DNA of 17,742 nucleotides from JAUWMV01 sp964562425 (GTDB lineage: Bacteria > UBP14 > UBA6098 > B30-G16): NCBI GenBank assembly GCA_964562425.1, contig CAZLTJ010000048.1, forward strand, positions 1-17,742, given 5' to 3'. Positions within the stretch are counted from its first letter, which is position 1; the number at the start of each line of letters is the position of its first letter. This document shows, piece by piece, positions 14,607 to 17,742 of the stretch. The translations under genes were made by a program, and so were the position numbers. The notes beneath the pieces were generated by a model that searched no databases, had not been told where the DNA came from, and worked only from the letters and a program-made list of their open reading frames with translations.

Positions 14607-16589
14607 TCATTTAAATTGCTTATTCTCCGACAGTTTTTGTGCAAGCATACGCCAAAATTGAGCATCCTCCTCATTATTCTGCTGTTGAAAGAATTCTGAA
14701 ATATCAAAAGCATAGTGAGGGTTTTGTGTACAGTAATATAACAGAGTTTCCGCTAATGCTTTCCCATATTCAAAATTCCCAATCGATCTCTGGCTCATCA
14801 TATGATATAACATTGCAAAATGATAATATTTGTGCCTTATTCGAAATTCCTCGGTTATAAAAATCACTTTATTATGATCTCCATAATTAGCCAAGAATTT
14901 AGCTCGAAAATCATAAAGTTCAAAATCATATGGATCTATCATACCTGCGATATCAGCGAGTCTTTCAGCTTCATGAGCTTTACCCGTCGTCGAGATTTCC
15001 TTGACAAAATTAGTTAAAACTTTAAATGTACGTGAAGGAGATCCATCGCTAATGCTGTTAAATATTTTTCTCACATGATACGTATCATTCATTTCGTAAT
15101 GATACTGAAGCCATCGGAAACCTTTTGCGAGTTTGGGTTTAATAGAATCGCTTTTTATTAGAAGATGTTTCTTTAGAGAATACTTGCCTTTGTTGATAGG
15201 TCTTTCGGTAATCAGAATTTGGGCTTCATTCAGAAATCCTTTAAGTTTCCTAATATTATTTGAATTATAAGTGGGAAAAAATGAAAACACAAGCGTCAAT
15301 CCCCAAACAAGAACAGGCAGATAATCCCTTAGCTTTTTTCTTTGTGCCTTTATGAATATAAAAATTTCGCCTAAAAGGAAATAAAGCGGGAAGACAGAAT
15401 GCACAATTTGAGAGGTTGAAACTGCTAAGAACCAACCAAGGTCATTCGATATTGTGAAAAGCACATTATTTAACGTAGCCCATGAAACTTTGCCATAAAC
15501 CGGGATATATATGAATATCAAAACAAGTGATATTGCCCAAAAGATTTTAAATTTCTTATTGTAATATCGATGAACAGCCAGAAGAAACAGCGGAATGAGC
15601 ACTACAAACGCGAATGAGGTAAATCTTTCCACATCCGTTGCAACAAAAATAAAAGCCAAATTGAAAAGTATAAAAAGCAGTGATTTATTCAGAAATTTGT
15701 TTCCTCTGAGTATGCCTATAACAGAGAAAGCCCAGATAGGTCCCCAAACAAACCAGATAATCCTCAGAGTCTCAAGAATTCCACCTTGTGCCATTAGATT
15801 TGCCTTGACATTGGCTACTGTTGGAAGATACAGATTCGAATATGAATTCTCATAATGGATAATTCCATGCCAAGGCCAGTGAATCAATCGGATTGCCAAG
15901 AATGCAGCAATAGCAATGCTGCAAACGAGTGCGGTTCTTTTTAAAACTCGAAAATCGAAAACTTTTGCTGCATTAATGATATAATACACGGGCACAACTA
16001 AAAGTATCGTCTCTTTAAATATTACGCCGATAAAAAAAATGAAAGCAAACCAGTCATCTCTTCCCTTTTTCATAGCAAGAAATGCAAGAACAATTGTAAA
16101 AAATGAAGCTGTATCTACATTGTATATCCGCCACCAGTGAATATGACCGAGATGCGACATATAGAATACCCAGAGACCAAGCAGACACTATAAATAATTA
16201 AGCTTAAACGCACTTAGAAAATAATAGAGTCCGATACCGGTCAGGAACATGAATGCGCAATTCAATATCAACCATGCATTAGGTGGTTCGCCGAGATAAT
16301 GCGCGAGCCATGGAACAAACATTCTGTAGCAAAACGGCACGGACAATCCGTAGAAGTTGTCGAGAGACATTTTTACATATTGAATACCATCGCCGAAAAT
16401 CTCCCATCGAATTGTAACCGTTTTGCTGAGGAATAATAATGCGAGAGAAGAAACTAATATCACACCCACAAGCATAAAGGCATTCTTTAATAGAGTCTTT
16501 TTCCCGTTTATCGAGATCGCTGTGTCAAATGATTTACAATTGAGAATGTTCTCGATGATTTCTTGTTTTATAATTCTCATTTTTTTCAA
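14607..16589 (-). pseudogene. Multi-TM GT39-like membrane protein interrupted by in-frame TAG
   Basis: A single reading frame of 661 codons is interrupted by TAG at 16188-16190; the frame is the same on both sides. The first 133 codons have a cytoplasmic start, TM1 (AFMLVGVILVSSLALLFL), then a periplasmic loop with GDGIQYVKMS and PFCYRMFVPWLA. After the TAG the sequence continues CLLGLWVFYMSHLGHIHWW, then RIYNVDTASFF, which fits the next TM and lipid-sugar transferase-like loops. Several TMs follow, then a soluble, helix-rich TPR-like C-terminus from about residue 450. It resembles GT39/ArnT- or Wzy-like integral membrane glycosyltransferases, but I cannot fix the family. The start is TTG 16589 or ATG 16580. 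Possible explanations are a nonsense mutation, a sequencing error (TGG or CAG to TAG) or readthrough; an internal ATG at 16160 would give a truncated product. Confidence 0.65.
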
Positions 16590-16726
16590 TTAAGGTAAAA
16601 TAATCCTAATGAAACTTCAAAATTATCTCACAACAGTTACATTGAATTTATATTAATAGTCGTTCGACCCGTACCGAGTGCGAATTCCAGATATTCAAAT
16701 AAAGCTGACACTAAATATTTTCGAAA
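16590..16726 (-). other. Intergenic spacer with a locally GC-richer segment
   Basis: This 137-base region lies between the first flippase and the broken membrane protein. Around 16660-16690 it contains a segment of distinctly higher GC than the AT-rich surroundings (for example TCGTTCGACCCGTACCGAG). I found no convincing hairpin, tRNA or repeat in it. It may hold a promoter for the downstream genes, but nothing specific supports that. Confidence 0.35.
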
Positions 16727-17742
16727 CTAATTTTTGAGATGCATCCGCTTAAGGAATTTGTCTTTGATATTTATAATAGTTAGGATTTCGATTGGGGTAA
16801 ATTCTTTGAGAATTAAAAGCAAAATGGGGTAAATTATCAATCCTACAAGGATACCTACAATAAGATTCAATAGATTCGACGATGAAAAGCTTTTGCTGAT
16901 AAAATAGACAGGAACTCCCATAATCACCGAAGCAATAATGCTATTTCCAAGCGACTTAAATGGGAATGGCCATTTGAAATAGCGGCGGGAAACGAAGATT
17001 GCAAGAATTAGGAGAAATGCATACGAAACAAGTGTTGTGAAAGCTGCAGCAATATATCCATATTTGGGAACAAATAAGAAGTTAAGAATAATATTCAGAA
17101 TAGCAGAACCTAAAACGCAAAACATATTAACATGGGTCCTTTTCACAAGGGCAAATACATTAGTATACCTATTTGCCAGACCGATAAAAAAAGCACCAAA
17201 AGCCACTAATGGAATAATTACATAAGCCGAGTGATACTCAATTGCTGTAAGAACACTCACGGCAGGTTTTGCTAAAACACTCAAACCTATTGCTGCAGGA
17301 AGAACTATAATTAGGAAGTATCTTGTAACTTTTCTTCTAAACTGTCGACTTTCCTCAAGTTTTTCTCTCTCCCATATTCTATATGCAATCGGAAGTTCTG
17401 CAATCAAGAACAAAGATGTAAAAAGGAATATTGATCTTTCAGAAATTGCGTAGCTTGCAGAATACAGACCAACCTGTGCACTTCCTTTTGCAAATTGTAT
17501 GATATAGCGGTCACAAAGACTAAGTATCCAAGTAGCTATGTTTATAGCAGTAATTGGTAAACCGTATATCGCTATTTCCTTACTTAATTTTGAGAAAGTC
17601 TTTCCTAATTTCAGATCGACTCTTCCAAAAGCGACTTTCCAGAGAATAGGCAAAGCCATTGCTAAACATAGTATCTTCCCCCAAATCAATCCTTCTATAC
17701 CGAAATTTAATATCAGAATTAAAGAAATACCAAATATAATTC
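16727..17742 (-). CDS. Wzx-type polysaccharide flippase (first copy), 5' end outside window
   Basis: The frame is open to the window edge; 337 C-terminal residues are visible and the TTG at 17689 is only an internal leucine within the GIEGLIWGKI segment. It is a RfbX/Wzx family lipid-linked oligosaccharide flippase. Typical signs are YGLPITAINIATWILSLCDR, then YIIQFAKGSAQVGLYSASY (the loop before TM8 in this family), then VPKYGYIAAAFTTLVSY, and paired TM helices to a basic tail. Family members are 400-500 residues, so roughly the first quarter is missing. It is the most upstream gene seen. It is not a close copy of the flippase at the other end of the block, so the cluster carries two different exporters. 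Confidence 0.82.
   Translation of the reverse strand, partial: IIFGISLILILNFGIEGLIWGKILCLAMALPILWKVAFGRVDLKLGKTFSKLSKEIAIYGLPITAINIATWILSLCDRYIIQFAKGSAQVGLYSASYAISERSIFLFTSLFLIAELPIAYRIWEREKLEESRQFRRKVTRYFLIIVLPAAIGLSVLAKPAVSVLTAIEYHSAYVIIPLVAFGAFFIGLANRYTNVFALVKRTHVNMFCVLGSAILNIILNFLFVPKYGYIAAAFTTLVSYAFLLILAIFVSRRYFKWPFPFKSLGNSIIASVIMGVPVYFISKSFSSSNLLNLIVGILVGLIIYPILLLILKEFTPIEILTIINIKDKFLKRMHLKN

Noticed and set aside
16188..16190. Reassignment of UAG to an amino acid.
   Set aside because: The first flippase and the WbpE-like gene both end naturally at TAG, and other genes use TAA and TGA, so a code change is not supported.
16650..16700. GC-richer patch as an attachment site, small RNA or adapter remnant.
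   Set aside because: No repeat, stable hairpin or recognisable adapter sequence could be identified; only composition differs.

Overview
The window is one long block of surface-polysaccharide (O-antigen, capsule or S-layer glycan type) biosynthesis genes. Every credible gene lies on the minus strand, so transcription runs from high to low coordinates. The DNA is AT-rich, starts are mostly ATG, and several genes have purine-rich GAGG-type ribosome sites. Neighbouring genes are packed with ATGA or 8-base stop/start overlaps, as in a bacterial operon. A run of exactly 10 N (6959-6968) shows this is a scaffolded assembly, probably from an uncultured or metagenomic source. I cannot name the taxon. 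TAA, TAG and TGA all end genes here, so there is no sign of a recoded genetic code.

In transcription order the layout is: a Wzx-type flippase cut by the window edge (17742-16727); a large multi-TM glycosyltransferase-like protein broken by one in-frame TAG (16589-14607); a DegT/WbpE-type aminotransferase (14486-13350); a fused WbpB-like oxidoreductase plus WbpD-like hexapeptide acyltransferase (13357-11771); a GT2 glycosyltransferase with two C-terminal TM helices (11778-10819); a DUF354 glycosyltransferase-like protein (10822-9791); the 3' third of a second DUF354 gene (about 9813-9460); a WecB/WbpI-type UDP-sugar 2-epimerase (9463-8354); a CapK/phenylacetate-CoA-ligase-like protein running into the gap (8267-6969); the 3' end of a second CapK-like gene on the other side of the gap (6958-6790); a GT4-like glycosyltransferase (6793-5570); a 44-codon 5' remnant of a SAM methyltransferase (5573-5439); a WecD-like GNAT acetyltransferase (5442-4465); a nucleotide-sugar 4,6-dehydratase/epimerase SDR (4460-3429); a second DegT aminotransferase that appears to start at ATA (3429-2287); a zinc-ribbon SAM methyltransferase (2285-1428); and a second Wzx-type flippase (about 1397-6).

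Two sugar-nucleotide modules can be read. The first (aminotransferase, oxidoreductase-acetyltransferase fusion, 2-epimerase) matches the known WbpE/WbpB/WbpD/WbpI chemistry for a UDP-2,3-diacetamido-uronic acid such as UDP-ManNAc3NAcA; the required 6-dehydrogenase (WbpA) is not in the window. The second (SDR dehydratase, DegT aminotransferase, WecD-like GNAT) matches synthesis of an N-acetylated 4-amino-4,6-dideoxy sugar nucleotide. Glycosyltransferases, CapK-like proteins and a methyltransferase would assemble and decorate the repeat unit, and one or both flippases would export it.

The most notable feature is the amount of gene wreckage in otherwise neat operon spacing. There are three partial genes between 5.4 and 9.8 kb (one possibly an assembly effect), one nonsense-interrupted gene, two genes without a canonical start, and a suspicious flippase C-terminus. 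Either the cluster is being reshuffled by gene gain and loss with translational coupling retained, or the assembly is a patched consensus of variable strains. I did not find a defence system, CRISPR array, transposase, tRNA or rRNA.
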